A stretch of DNA of 64,000 bases. Origin: Microbacterium forte (GTDB lineage Bacteria; Actinomycetota; Actinomycetes; Actinomycetales; Microbacteriaceae). The position numbers and the translations under genes were made by a program. The notes under the pieces were generated by a model. It was not told the DNA's origin and did not search any database. It was given only the letters and a program-made list of their open reading frames with translations. The DNA is taken from positions 3,162,001 to 3,226,000 of the forward strand of contig NZ_CP116871.1 in the NCBI RefSeq assembly GCF_031885415.1. The letters run 5' to 3'. Positions 48,609-56,084 of this stretch are shown piece after piece. Within the stretch, counting starts at the first letter, position 1. The number at the start of each line of letters is the position of its first letter.

Positions 48609-49655
48609 ATGACTGATCTGCGTGCGCTGCTCGGCATCGAACACCCCGTCCTGCTCGGTCCGTTCGGCGGGCTCTCGTCCGTCGCGCTCGCCGCGGCCGT
48701 CAGCGAGGCGGGTGGGCTCGGCGGCTACGGGCTGTACGGCTACGACGGCGACCGCATCCGCTCGACCGTCGCGTCGCTGCGGGAGGCGACCTCGCGCCCG
48801 TTCGCCGTGAACATCTGGCTGCCGACGGGCGACGAGGTCGCGCCGAACCCGCAGCACACCGTGTTCGCGCAGGCGCTGCAGCCGTTCTACGACGCGGTCG
48901 GCCTCGAAGCGCCGGCACGACCCGAGCGGTACGTGCCCCCGCTCGACGAGCAGCTCGACGCGATCTGGGAGTCCGCGCCGCCCGTGCTCAGCACGGTGTT
49001 CGGCATCCCCTCCGGCGACCTCATCGAACAGGCGCATCGCCGAGGCATCCGCGTGGTGGCGACAGCGACGACGGTCGCCGAAGCCGCAGCCCTCGCCGAG
49101 GCCGGGGTCGACGCCGTCATCGCGACCGGCTTCGAGGCCGGAGGCCATCGCGTGTCGTTCCTGCGACCGCCCGAGGAGTCGCTCGTCGGCACCTTCTCGC
49201 TCGTGCCGCAGGTCGTGGATGCCGTCGATGTGCCGGTGATCGCGGCCGGCGGCATCGCCGATCGGCGCGGTGTCGCGGCCGCTTTCGCGCTCGGTGCATC
49301 GGCCGTGCAGGTCGGCACGGCGTTCCTCGCGACAGTCGAGTCCGCCGCGAACCAGGCGCATCGTGACGCCATCCGCGCGACACCCGCCGACGGCACCGTT
49401 CTCACACGGGCGATGAGCGGACGCCTCGCCCGCGGTGCGCGCAACCGCGTGGTGCGGGCGATCGAAGCGAGCGGCACCATCGCCCCGTTCCCGATGCAGA
49501 ACTGGCTCACAGGGCGATTCCGGGCTGCGGCAGGCGAGCAGAACCTCGGCGAGCTGCAGTCCCTCTGGATGGGGCAGGGCGCGCCGCTCGCCCGCTGTTC
49601 CACTGCGGCGGAGGCCTTCGCCGAGCTGGCCGCCGGGGTGCCGCAGAAGCCCTGA
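48609..49655 (+). CDS. Nitronate monooxygenase family protein
   Basis: 348 residues. FMN-dependent TIM barrel: 'LLGIEHPVLLGPFGGLSSVALAAAVSEAGGLGGYG' at the start, 'VNIWLP', 'TVFGIPSGDLIEQAHRRGIRVVATATTVAEAAALAEAGVDAVIATGFEAGGH' and 'VPVIAAGGIADRRGVAAAFALGASAVQVGTAFLA' (FMN phosphate site). Members oxidise alkyl nitronates such as propionate-3-nitronate, a toxic plant or fungal product. No redox partner gene is adjacent. The 3' end is 1 bp from the convergent purU gene. Confidence 0.92.
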   Translation: MTDLRALLGIEHPVLLGPFGGLSSVALAAAVSEAGGLGGYGLYGYDGDRIRSTVASLREATSRPFAVNIWLPTGDEVAPNPQHTVFAQALQPFYDAVGLEAPARPERYVPPLDEQLDAIWESAPPVLSTVFGIPSGDLIEQAHRRGIRVVATATTVAEAAALAEAGVDAVIATGFEAGGHRVSFLRPPEESLVGTFSLVPQVVDAVDVPVIAAGGIADRRGVAAAFALGASAVQVGTAFLATVESAANQAHRDAIRATPADGTVLTRAMSGRLARGARNRVVRAIEASGTIAPFPMQNWLTGRFRAAAGEQNLGELQSLWMGQGAPLARCSTAAEAFAELAAGVPQKP

Positions 49656-49656
49656 C

Positions 49657-50508
49657 TCAGAGGATGACGGTCGAGCGGCCGTGCACGATCACACGGTCCT
49701 CGGCATGCCACTGCACGGCGCGCGCGAGCACGAGGCGCTCGACATCGGCGCCGCGGCGCTGCAGCTCGGCCGCGGACTCCGAGTGCGTGACCCGCGTGAC
49801 GTCCTGCTCAATGATCGGCCCCTCGTCGAGGTCGGCCGTCGCGTAGTGCGCGGTGGCCCCGATCAGCTTGACGCCGCGATCCTTCGCCCTGGCATACGGG
49901 TTGGCCCCGATGAAGGCGGGCAGGAACGAGTGGTGGATGTTGATGACGGGGGCACCGAGACCCGTGATGAAGTCATCGCTCAGGATCTGCATGTAGCGGG
50001 CGAGGACGACGAGATCGACGTTGCCTCGGAGCATCTCGAGCTGGCGCTGCTCCATCGCCTGCTTGTCGCCCGAGGGGATGTGCACGAACGGCACTCCGAA
50101 CGAGCGCACCGACTCGGCGAGGTCGGGGTGGTTCGAGACGACCATCGTCACGTCGATGTCGAGCTGTCCGCGTTGCGTGCGCCACAGCAGCTCCATCAGG
50201 CAGTGATCGTACTTCGACACGAAGATCGCGACGCGCTTGCGGCGGGCGGTGTCGTGCAGTGACCACTCCATGCCGAAGCGCTCGGCGATCGGGGCGAGGT
50301 CGGCCTCGAGCGCGGTGCGCGCGGCCGAGAGACCGGGGAGGTGGATCACGGTGCGCTGGAAGAACCGACCACCCTCGGAGTCGGTGGAGTGCTGATCGAG
50401 GGAGATGATGTTCGCTCCGTGGGCGGAGAGCACGCCGGCGACGGCGGCGACGATGCCGGGCTGATCGTCGCAGGCGATCAGCAGGCGGGCGGTGTCGGGC
50501 TGAGACAT
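49657..50508 (-). CDS. purU: Formyltetrahydrofolate deformylase
   Basis: 283 residues. An N-terminal ACT domain ('ARLLIACDDQPGIVAAVAGVLSAHGANIISLDQHSTDSEGGRFFQRT') is followed by a formyltransferase-like catalytic domain with 'VAIFVSKYDHCLMELLWR', 'DLVVLARYMQILSDDF', the Asn-His pair in 'VINIHHSFLPAFIGANPY' and Asp in 'ATADLDEGPIIEQDV'. It hydrolyses 10-formyl-THF to formate and THF, feeding purine synthesis and balancing one-carbon units. GGAGCCCCC precedes the ATG. It is transcribed alone and divergent from the antiporter gene. Confidence 0.96.
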   Translation of the reverse strand: MSQPDTARLLIACDDQPGIVAAVAGVLSAHGANIISLDQHSTDSEGGRFFQRTVIHLPGLSAARTALEADLAPIAERFGMEWSLHDTARRKRVAIFVSKYDHCLMELLWRTQRGQLDIDVTMVVSNHPDLAESVRSFGVPFVHIPSGDKQAMEQRQLEMLRGNVDLVVLARYMQILSDDFITGLGAPVINIHHSFLPAFIGANPYARAKDRGVKLIGATAHYATADLDEGPIIEQDVTRVTHSESAAELQRRGADVERLVLARAVQWHAEDRVIVHGRSTVIL

Positions 50509-50592
50509 GGGGGCTCCTCGGGGGTGTGCATCGATTCTGCCGTGGATGCGACCACCGGGCGAATCGTCGCCCCGGGTCGCTACTCTGGGAGC

Positions 50593-51807
50593 GTGGACGC
50601 GGGCGATCTCGGACTGGTGCTGATCCCGCTGCTCGCGGTGGCAGCGCCGCTGCTCGCGCGCGGCATCCGACCCGTCATCCGGGTGCCGATCATCGTGTTC
50701 GAGCTCGTGCTCGGGATTCTGGCGGGGCCCGCCGTGCTCGGCTGGGTCGAGCCGACGCCCATCCTCGAGAAGCTCAGCGATTTCGGGCTCGCGATGCTCT
50801 TCTTCATGGCCGGATCCGAGATCGATTTCCGTGCCGTCTCCGGGCGCCCGCTCGTGCGGGCCTCGATCGGCTGGAGCATCAGCGTCGTGCTCGGGATCGC
50901 GATCGGCTTCTTCCTCGCACCCGGCGAGGGGATGGTCGTGATCGCCATCGCGCTCAGCTCCACCGCACTCGGCACCCTGATGCCGATCCTGCGGGATGCA
51001 GGGGAGACGGACACTCCGTTCGGTCGTGCGGTCACCGTGATCGGCGCCGTGGGAGAGTTCCTGCCGTTGATCGCGATCTCGCTCTTCCTCAGCACCCGCA
51101 CCACGCCGCTCGCCACCGCCGTGCTGCTCGCCTTCGTGGCGCTGGCGGGGCTCGCCGTGTGGATGGCCCAGCGGATGCAGCATGGGCGCCTGCATGCCTT
51201 CGTGCGCGCCACGCTGCACACCTCCGATCAGTTCGGCGTGCGCTTCGTGCTGCTGCTCATCGCGGCGCTGGTTGGCCTCAGCGTCATGCTCGACCTCGAC
51301 ATGCTGCTCGGCGCCTTCGTCGCGGGAGCCGTGTGGCGCATCATCATGGCGCGCGCGCCCGAGAAGGACGCAGCGGCAATGGAGACGAAACTCGAGGCCA
51401 TCGCGTTCGGGCTCTTCGTGCCGATCTTCTTCCTCTACACCGGCGTGAACTTCGACCTCCAGGCGCTCACCGGCTCGTCCTCGGCGATGCTGATGCTGCC
51501 CCTCTTCCTCGTGGCGCTGCTCGTGCTCCGGGGCATCACTGCACAGCTCTCCGCCCCACTCGGCGCGAGCGTCAGAGACCGCACGGCGCTCGGGCTGCTG
51601 GCCGCCACAGGGCTGCCCATCATCGTCGCCGTGACGGCCATCGGGGTGGACCACAAGATGATCGACACCGGCACAGCCGCAGCACTCGTCGGCGCGGGGA
51701 TGCTGTCGGTGCTGCTCTTCCCGCTGTTCGGCATGCTGATCCGCGGCGACGCGGCGCGACTGGTCGACCCCGAGCTGGTTCGCGCGCGACCCCAGGGGGA
51801 GCTGTGA
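50593..51807 (+). CDS. Cation:proton antiporter (CPA2 family)
   Basis: 404 residues, about 12 to 13 membrane helices. CPA2 features: 'VPIIVFELVLGILAGPAVLGWVEPTPILEKLSDFGLAMLFFMAGSEIDFRAV', 'ALSSTALGTLMPILRDAGETDTPFGRAVTVIGAVGEFLPL' and 'DLDMLLGAFVAGAVWR'. These exchange K+ or Na+ for H+. No TrkA-type regulatory domain is attached. The GTG at 50593 is the first good start after the purU promoter region; the longer open frame is purU antisense. The stop overlaps the next gene as GTGA. Confidence 0.92.
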   Translation: MDAGDLGLVLIPLLAVAAPLLARGIRPVIRVPIIVFELVLGILAGPAVLGWVEPTPILEKLSDFGLAMLFFMAGSEIDFRAVSGRPLVRASIGWSISVVLGIAIGFFLAPGEGMVVIAIALSSTALGTLMPILRDAGETDTPFGRAVTVIGAVGEFLPLIAISLFLSTRTTPLATAVLLAFVALAGLAVWMAQRMQHGRLHAFVRATLHTSDQFGVRFVLLLIAALVGLSVMLDLDMLLGAFVAGAVWRIIMARAPEKDAAAMETKLEAIAFGLFVPIFFLYTGVNFDLQALTGSSSAMLMLPLFLVALLVLRGITAQLSAPLGASVRDRTALGLLAATGLPIIVAVTAIGVDHKMIDTGTAAALVGAGMLSVLLFPLFGMLIRGDAARLVDPELVRARPQGEL

Positions 51808-52262
51808 CCACGGCATCCGCGCTGATAGCCGACGCCGTGCGTGCGCTCTCGGGCCTGCCGCAGGAGGGACTCGGCGAGGAGCGGGAATCCCGGTGGCGCG
51901 GACGCCGCATCGTTCGCGTGGGCGCGGCCTGGCACATCGGAGTGCTGCTGTTGACCGAGACGCAGGCCCTGGCGACCGCAGAGGTGCTGCGCGCTGCCGA
52001 CCCCGGCCGCCGCGGCTATACGGCCGAGTCCGCGCGAGAGCGCGCCGAGCGTCGCGCGCTGGCTCTGCGGGGCGGATTCGACGAGGGTGATGTCGTGCAC
52101 GTCGGGTGGTCGGTGATCGACCTCGACGCCGTGGATGCGGGTGGGGCATCGGGGCCGCTCGCGATGATCGACGCCGCGCCCTCGGTGCGGTGGAGCACTG
52201 CCGGCGGGTGGATGCCGCTCGAGGCATACCTCCGCGAACGGGTGGAGCTGCTGCGCGGCTGA
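51804..52262 (+). CDS. Hypothetical protein coupled to the antiporter gene
   Basis: 152 residues, soluble, acidic-basic mix. 'RWRGRRIVRVGAAWHIGVLLLTETQALATAEVLRAADPGRRGYTAESARERAERRALALRGGF' and 'VVHVGWSVIDLDAV' give an alpha/beta impression. Closely similar proteins are sometimes labelled glutaminase in Microbacterium, without visible support. The GTG start overlaps the antiporter stop, so it may be a cytoplasmic accessory subunit (inference). No catalytic motif was recognised. Confidence 0.72.
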   Translation: MTTASALIADAVRALSGLPQEGLGEERESRWRGRRIVRVGAAWHIGVLLLTETQALATAEVLRAADPGRRGYTAESARERAERRALALRGGFDEGDVVHVGWSVIDLDAVDAGGASGPLAMIDAAPSVRWSTAGGWMPLEAYLRERVELLRG

Positions 52263-52291
52263 GCCCTGCTCGCCTGCTCGCCTGCTCGGAG

Positions 52292-53017
52292 TCAGGCTGC
52301 GGCGAACGTCTGCGCGAAACGGCGCAGCAGAGCGGCGCCCTCGGTGACCGACGCTGCGAGCACCTGCCCCTGCACCTCGTCGAACTCGTCGGGGTCGAAG
52401 TACCCGGTGGTGCGGTAGAACGTCATCCGGTCGGCGAAGTCCCTCGGGGTCGGCTCCGGGTGGAACTGCGCCGTGTAGAGGTGAGTCCCGACGCGATACG
52501 CCTGCACCGGGCAGGTGTCGTTCGTGGCGAGAAGGACCGCACCGTGCGGCAGAGCCGCGGCGCTCTCCTTATGGGCGGTGAAGACGGTGAGGGCGGGCGA
52601 GCTCGGGCCGAACACCGGATCCGCTGCGCCGGCCTCGGTCGTCTCGATCACGGTGGCGCTGGCCGATTCGGGAGTGTCCACCGTGATCTCGCCGCCGAGC
52701 ATCCGCGTCACCACACCGATGCTGAAGCAGGTGAAGAACGCCGCGATCCGGCCGTCGATGGCCCGCCGAGCGATGCGCTCGAGATCTGCTTCGACACGCA
52801 GCTGCACTGCAGACTTCTCGGCGTCGCTCACGTTGAAGGGAGAGCCGCCGACCACGACGCCGTCGTATCGCGCGAGGCGCGCAGGGTCGAGGGGCTCGGC
52901 GAGCAGGTCGAGGCGGTCGACGACGTCGACGCCGAGCGCCCGTCGGAACGAGGCGTGCTCGGCATCCGCCGCCCCGAGCTCGGGGCGCACACAGAGGTAG
53001 AGAAGCGAGACCACCAC
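52292..53017 (-). CDS. Class I glutamine amidotransferase-like protein
   Basis: 241 residues. GATase1 fold resembling GMP synthase glutaminase: candidate nucleophile Cys in 'IAAFFTCFSIGVVTRMLGGEI' (the flanking Gly residues of the canonical GxCxG nucleophile elbow are changed), 'FTAHKESAAALPHGAVLLATND' and the His-x-Glu pair in 'LYTAQFHPEPTP'. It probably hydrolyses gamma-glutamyl or other amide substrates. It stands alone, convergent with the antiporter-linked gene, 29 bp apart. Confidence 0.88.
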   Translation of the reverse strand: MVVSLLYLCVRPELGAADAEHASFRRALGVDVVDRLDLLAEPLDPARLARYDGVVVGGSPFNVSDAEKSAVQLRVEADLERIARRAIDGRIAAFFTCFSIGVVTRMLGGEITVDTPESASATVIETTEAGAADPVFGPSSPALTVFTAHKESAAALPHGAVLLATNDTCPVQAYRVGTHLYTAQFHPEPTPRDFADRMTFYRTTGYFDPDEFDEVQGQVLAASVTEGAALLRRFAQTFAAA

Positions 53018-53080
53018 GAGAGTCTAACGACGACCGGAGGGGGTCGCCGTCATCGCTGTCATCGGGACGTCACGCTCGCA

Positions 53081-53821
53081 TCACCGTGACGAGTTGGAGG
53101 TGCGACCCCGCACGATCCCGATGAACGTCTCGACGTCAGGGGTGGTGTGGTCGCGGCGCCAGACGAGGGCGACCGTCGACGTCGGGCCGTCGACGAGGAG
53201 TCGATGGCGGACATCCTTGCGGTGGTGCACGCGTGCGAGAGACATGGGCAGGATCACGATCCCGGTTCCGGCGGCAGCGGTCGGGATGGCTTCTGCGACG
53301 GTCAGCGGCGCGAACGTCGGGGCGAGGGCACCCGGGATGTCGATCGGACCCAGTGGATCGTCAGTGGGGACCATCACGATCTCACCTGCGAGGTCGGCGA
53401 TGGTCAGTTCGTCGGCCGCGAGCAGGTGCGAATCGATCGAGGCGACCACGACCGGCACCTCGTCGTACAGCGTGATGACGTGCAGGGTCTCGTCGGTCAG
53501 CGGCAGGCGCACCAGCGCGGCGTCGAGGTCGTCGAGCGCCGCGCGCTGATCGGCGACCTCCACCGGCACGAGTTCGAGGGGCACGTGCGGCATCCGCTGC
53601 TTCCAGGCGTCGATCCACTTGCCTGGTGTGGCGCCTGGCACGACTCCGAGTCGGAACGTGCGCGGCTCCTCGGACTCGCGTTCCGGCGCATCGAACACCA
53701 CCTTGGCGGTCTTCTTCGGCGGCTTGGGCGGCGGGAACCGCTGCGCCGGTGCCGCCCTGTTGCGTCGCACGGGCGAGCCTTTGCCGGCACGTCCTGCCGG
53801 TCGTCGTCCCTGAGTCGCCAT
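53081..53821 (-). CDS. LysR-type effector domain protein without HTH
   Basis: 246 residues. The C-terminal part is a LysR substrate-binding domain: 'FRLGVVPGATPGKWIDAWKQRMPHVPLELVPVEVADQRAALDDLDAALVRLPLTDETLHVITLYDEVPVVVASIDSHLLAADELTIADLAGEIVMVPTD' in several consecutive strands. In place of the N-terminal DNA-binding HTH there is a basic, Pro/Lys/Arg-rich, probably disordered stretch ('RRPAGRAGKGSPVRRNR', 'PPPKPPKKTAKVV'). The tail could contact DNA non-specifically. The ligand is unknown. It is a lone gene. Confidence 0.85.
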   Translation of the reverse strand: MATQGRRPAGRAGKGSPVRRNRAAPAQRFPPPKPPKKTAKVVFDAPERESEEPRTFRLGVVPGATPGKWIDAWKQRMPHVPLELVPVEVADQRAALDDLDAALVRLPLTDETLHVITLYDEVPVVVASIDSHLLAADELTIADLAGEIVMVPTDDPLGPIDIPGALAPTFAPLTVAEAIPTAAAGTGIVILPMSLARVHHRKDVRHRLLVDGPTSTVALVWRRDHTTPDVETFIGIVRGRTSNSSR

Positions 53822-53875
53822 GTGCTCCAGGGTACCCGGCGCACGCGGCGAGACGGTCTGGGATCGCGGCTGTGA

Positions 53876-54283
53876 TCAGGCCGCGAGCCACAGCCCCTTC
53901 GGGTCGGTGGCGACCGTCAGGCCGGCGGCGACCGTCTCGTCGTCGCCGATGCGCGCGCCGCGGACGATGCGAGCACCTGCTCCGACTTCGGTGCGGACCC
54001 CGATGTGCGCGCCGTCTCCGACGGCAGCGCCCTGGCCGATGTGTGCGTGAGCGTCGACGTGCGCACCCTCGCCGATCACGGCATCCGGTTCGATCCACGC
54101 GCCGCGGGCGATGGTCGCCCCCGCGCCGATACGCGCGCCGGGTTCGATGTAGGCGCCCGCTTCAACATGCGCCTTCGGATGGACCTTCGCGCCATGCGCG
54201 ACGAGACCGCGACCGTTGGCGTGCTTGCGATACCGCAGCGTCGCGCCCTGGTCGTTCTCGATGTCGACGTAGTTCTTGCCCAC
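53876..54283 (-). CDS. Hexapeptide-repeat (left-handed beta-helix) protein
   Basis: 135 residues. A run of hexapeptide units, 'HPKAHVEAGAYIEPGARIGAGATIARGAWIEPDAVIGEGAHVDAHAHIGQGAAVGDGAHIG' in consecutive imperfect repeats of [LIV]-G-x4, folds as a left-handed beta-helix. Most such proteins are acyl- or acetyltransferases or gamma-carbonic anhydrases. No clear catalytic His or ligand-binding loop was recognised, so it may be a pseudoenzyme. GGAGGAATC precedes the GTG start. The upstream open frame is not supported. Confidence 0.8.
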   Translation of the reverse strand: MGKNYVDIENDQGATLRYRKHANGRGLVAHGAKVHPKAHVEAGAYIEPGARIGAGATIARGAWIEPDAVIGEGAHVDAHAHIGQGAAVGDGAHIGVRTEVGAGARIVRGARIGDDETVAAGLTVATDPKGLWLAA

Positions 54284-54365
54284 GATTCCTCCCCGTGTTC
54301 CGGAGTGCTCCGGATATATCAATAACCACGGGTGTGCCGGATTCATTCCCGAGCATGGATGCGGG

Positions 54366-55139
54366 TCATCGCTGACACACGGGACACCAGAAGGTGATGC
54401 GTTCACGGGTCGGATCCGCGCCCAGTTCGCCGCGCTGGATGAGCGTTCCGCAGCGACGGCATGGCTTGCCGGCACGGCCGTAGACCCACGTTCCCTGACC
54501 GGGCCGATCGACTCCGGTGAAGGTCCGGTGACGACGATCGCGATTCACTCGGATCGTGCGCACGCCGAGGTCGAGCAGTGCGGGCACGTCGACCTCCGGG
54601 GCGGGCGTGGTCGGCAGGATCCCGCGCAGGAACAGGAGTTCGGCGGCGTACTCGTTGCCGAACCCCGCGACGTTGCGCTGGTCGAGAAGGGCGACGTGGA
54701 TGCTGCGGGAGTCGGCGCTCACGCGTCTGGCGGCCTCGACGGCGTCCCAGTCGGGGCCGAGGGGATCGGGCCCGAGGTATCCCACGAGCTCGTCCTCTTC
54801 GCGCGTCGGCACCACCTCGATCTCGGCCAGGTCGATGCCCACCGCCTCGCGCTGCGCAGTGCCGACGATCGCGCGCACCTTGAACGCCGGATGCCGCCAC
54901 TTCTCGCCTGCGCGATAGACCAGCCAGGCCCCGTCCATGCGCAGATGGGAATGCAGTGTGCTGTCGCCGATGCGCAGCAGCAGGTGCTTGCCGCGAGCGA
55001 TCGAGGAGAGGATCGGCTGACCCGTCAGATCGAGAGTCGCGAAGCGCGGGACGCGCAGGTCGAAGCGCGCCACCTCGGCGCCGACCAGGGCCTCGTCGAG
55101 ACGTTTCGCCGTGCGGAAGACGGTATCGCCCTCGGGCAT
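54366..55139 (-). CDS. Fpg/Nei family DNA glycosylase (Nei2 type)
   Basis: 257 residues. The start 'MPEGDTVFRTAKRLDEALVGAEV' contains the catalytic Pro2 and Glu3 of Fpg/Nei glycosylase-lyases. 'GKHLLLRIGDSTLHSHLRMDGAW', the H2TH part 'LLDQRNVAGFGNEYAAELLFLRGI' and the C-terminal zinc finger 'CRRCGTLIQRGELGADPTRERITFWCPVC' follow. It removes oxidised pyrimidines or related lesions. It shares one base with the EI24 gene stop, and Lhr lies just upstream, so the three genes may be one unit. Confidence 0.95.
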   Translation of the reverse strand: MPEGDTVFRTAKRLDEALVGAEVARFDLRVPRFATLDLTGQPILSSIARGKHLLLRIGDSTLHSHLRMDGAWLVYRAGEKWRHPAFKVRAIVGTAQREAVGIDLAEIEVVPTREEDELVGYLGPDPLGPDWDAVEAARRVSADSRSIHVALLDQRNVAGFGNEYAAELLFLRGILPTTPAPEVDVPALLDLGVRTIRVNRDRRHRTFTGVDRPGQGTWVYGRAGKPCRRCGTLIQRGELGADPTRERITFWCPVCQR

Positions 55140-56050
55140 CAGACGCGCCCTGAACCGGCGGGCGGCGGAAGCGGCGCGGAGACGCTGCCCGGCGCGGGCG
55201 GTGCGGGCGGCGCGGGCGGCGCGGGCGGTGCGGGCTGCGCGGGCGGCGCGGGCTGCGCGGGCTGCGCGCGCTGTGCCGGCTGCAGGGCCGCGAGCGGAGG
55301 CGAGGTCTGCTGCGCCAGGGGCGTGCGCTCGAGCATGGTGCGGGCGAGAGTCGTGGCGCCTGCCACGGCGGCGGGCATGACGGCCACCGCACCCCCGGGG
55401 ATCAGGAAGCAGAGTTGCGTCGCGACGCCGAAGCCGAGCACCCGCGCGCGATTGCCGCGGAACAGCACTGCACGGTCGGCGGGAGTGAGTTCGCGGGCGT
55501 CGAAGGCTCGCTGCGTGAGCTCGCGTGCGAGCATGCGGCCCGACAGCACGACGCCTCCGACCGCTGCGAGGACGCCGCCCACGAGAGGGACGAAGCCGAG
55601 CACCAGCACGAAGATCGCGATGAGGATGCCGAGGAGCACCAACCGCAGTCCCTCACCGACCGCCATCCAGAATCCGCCGCCGTCGGAAGGCGGCGCGTCG
55701 CCGAGGTCAGCCTCGACGGCCCGCCAGATGCGCTGGTAGAACGGGTCGCCGATGGCCAGGGCGAGGGCGCTGAACACGGCGCTGGCCAGGGCGAGCGCCG
55801 CGGCGAAGATCACGATGCCGACAGCGGCCCGGAAGATCGATCGCCACTCGGCGATCCAGCCGTCGGCGAAGGGTGTCACCGCGTCGGAGATCGGCCCGAG
55901 CGACAGCGCGAGCGGCACGAGACCGGCGAGAAGCACCAGCGCCGCGATGAGTCCTGGTACGAGTCCGAGGGCCATCAGGCCGGGGCGGCGTCGCCAGGTC
56001 CCGAAGCCGCGCAGCAGCGTGCGGATGCCGTAGACGAACTCCCCGATCAT
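55139..56050 (-). CDS. EI24 domain membrane protein with Pro-Ala tail
   Basis: 303 residues. Four to five membrane segments in the EI24/CysZ-like fold: 'FVYGIRTLLRGFGTWRRRPGLMALGLVPGLIAALVLLAGL', 'SAVFSALALAIGDPFYQRIWRAVEADLGDAPP' and 'LGFVPLVGGVLAAVGGVVLSGRMLARELTQRAFDARELTPADRAVLFRGNR'. CysZ proteins transport sulfate; most actinobacterial EI24 proteins are uncharacterised. The last 50 residues are a Pro-Ala-Gln repeat, encoded by near-identical GCGGGCGGT-like 9-bp units, likely a disordered cytoplasmic tail. It is followed by the Nei2-type gene (1-base overlap). Confidence 0.88.
   Translation of the reverse strand: MIGEFVYGIRTLLRGFGTWRRRPGLMALGLVPGLIAALVLLAGLVPLALSLGPISDAVTPFADGWIAEWRSIFRAAVGIVIFAAALALASAVFSALALAIGDPFYQRIWRAVEADLGDAPPSDGGGFWMAVGEGLRLVLLGILIAIFVLVLGFVPLVGGVLAAVGGVVLSGRMLARELTQRAFDARELTPADRAVLFRGNRARVLGFGVATQLCFLIPGGAVAVMPAAVAGATTLARTMLERTPLAQQTSPPLAALQPAQRAQPAQPAPPAQPAPPAPPAPPAPPAPGSVSAPLPPPAGSGRV
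55192..55284. repeat. GC-only short repeat encoding the Pro-Ala tail of EI24
   Basis: About ten units of GCGGGCGGT/GCGGGCTGC type in the 3' end of the EI24 gene. Read on the minus strand they encode Pro-Ala-Pro and Pro-Ala-Gln units. Copy number is likely to vary between strains. Confidence 0.85.
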
Positions 56051-56084
56051 GCGTCCAGCCTAGAAGCAGCGGTCATGGCGGCGC

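Noticed and set aside
49657..52227. 856-codon minus-strand open frame ending in purU
   Set aside because: The part beyond 50508 is antisense to the antiporter gene and has an Arg/His-rich shadow composition. PurU starts at 50508.
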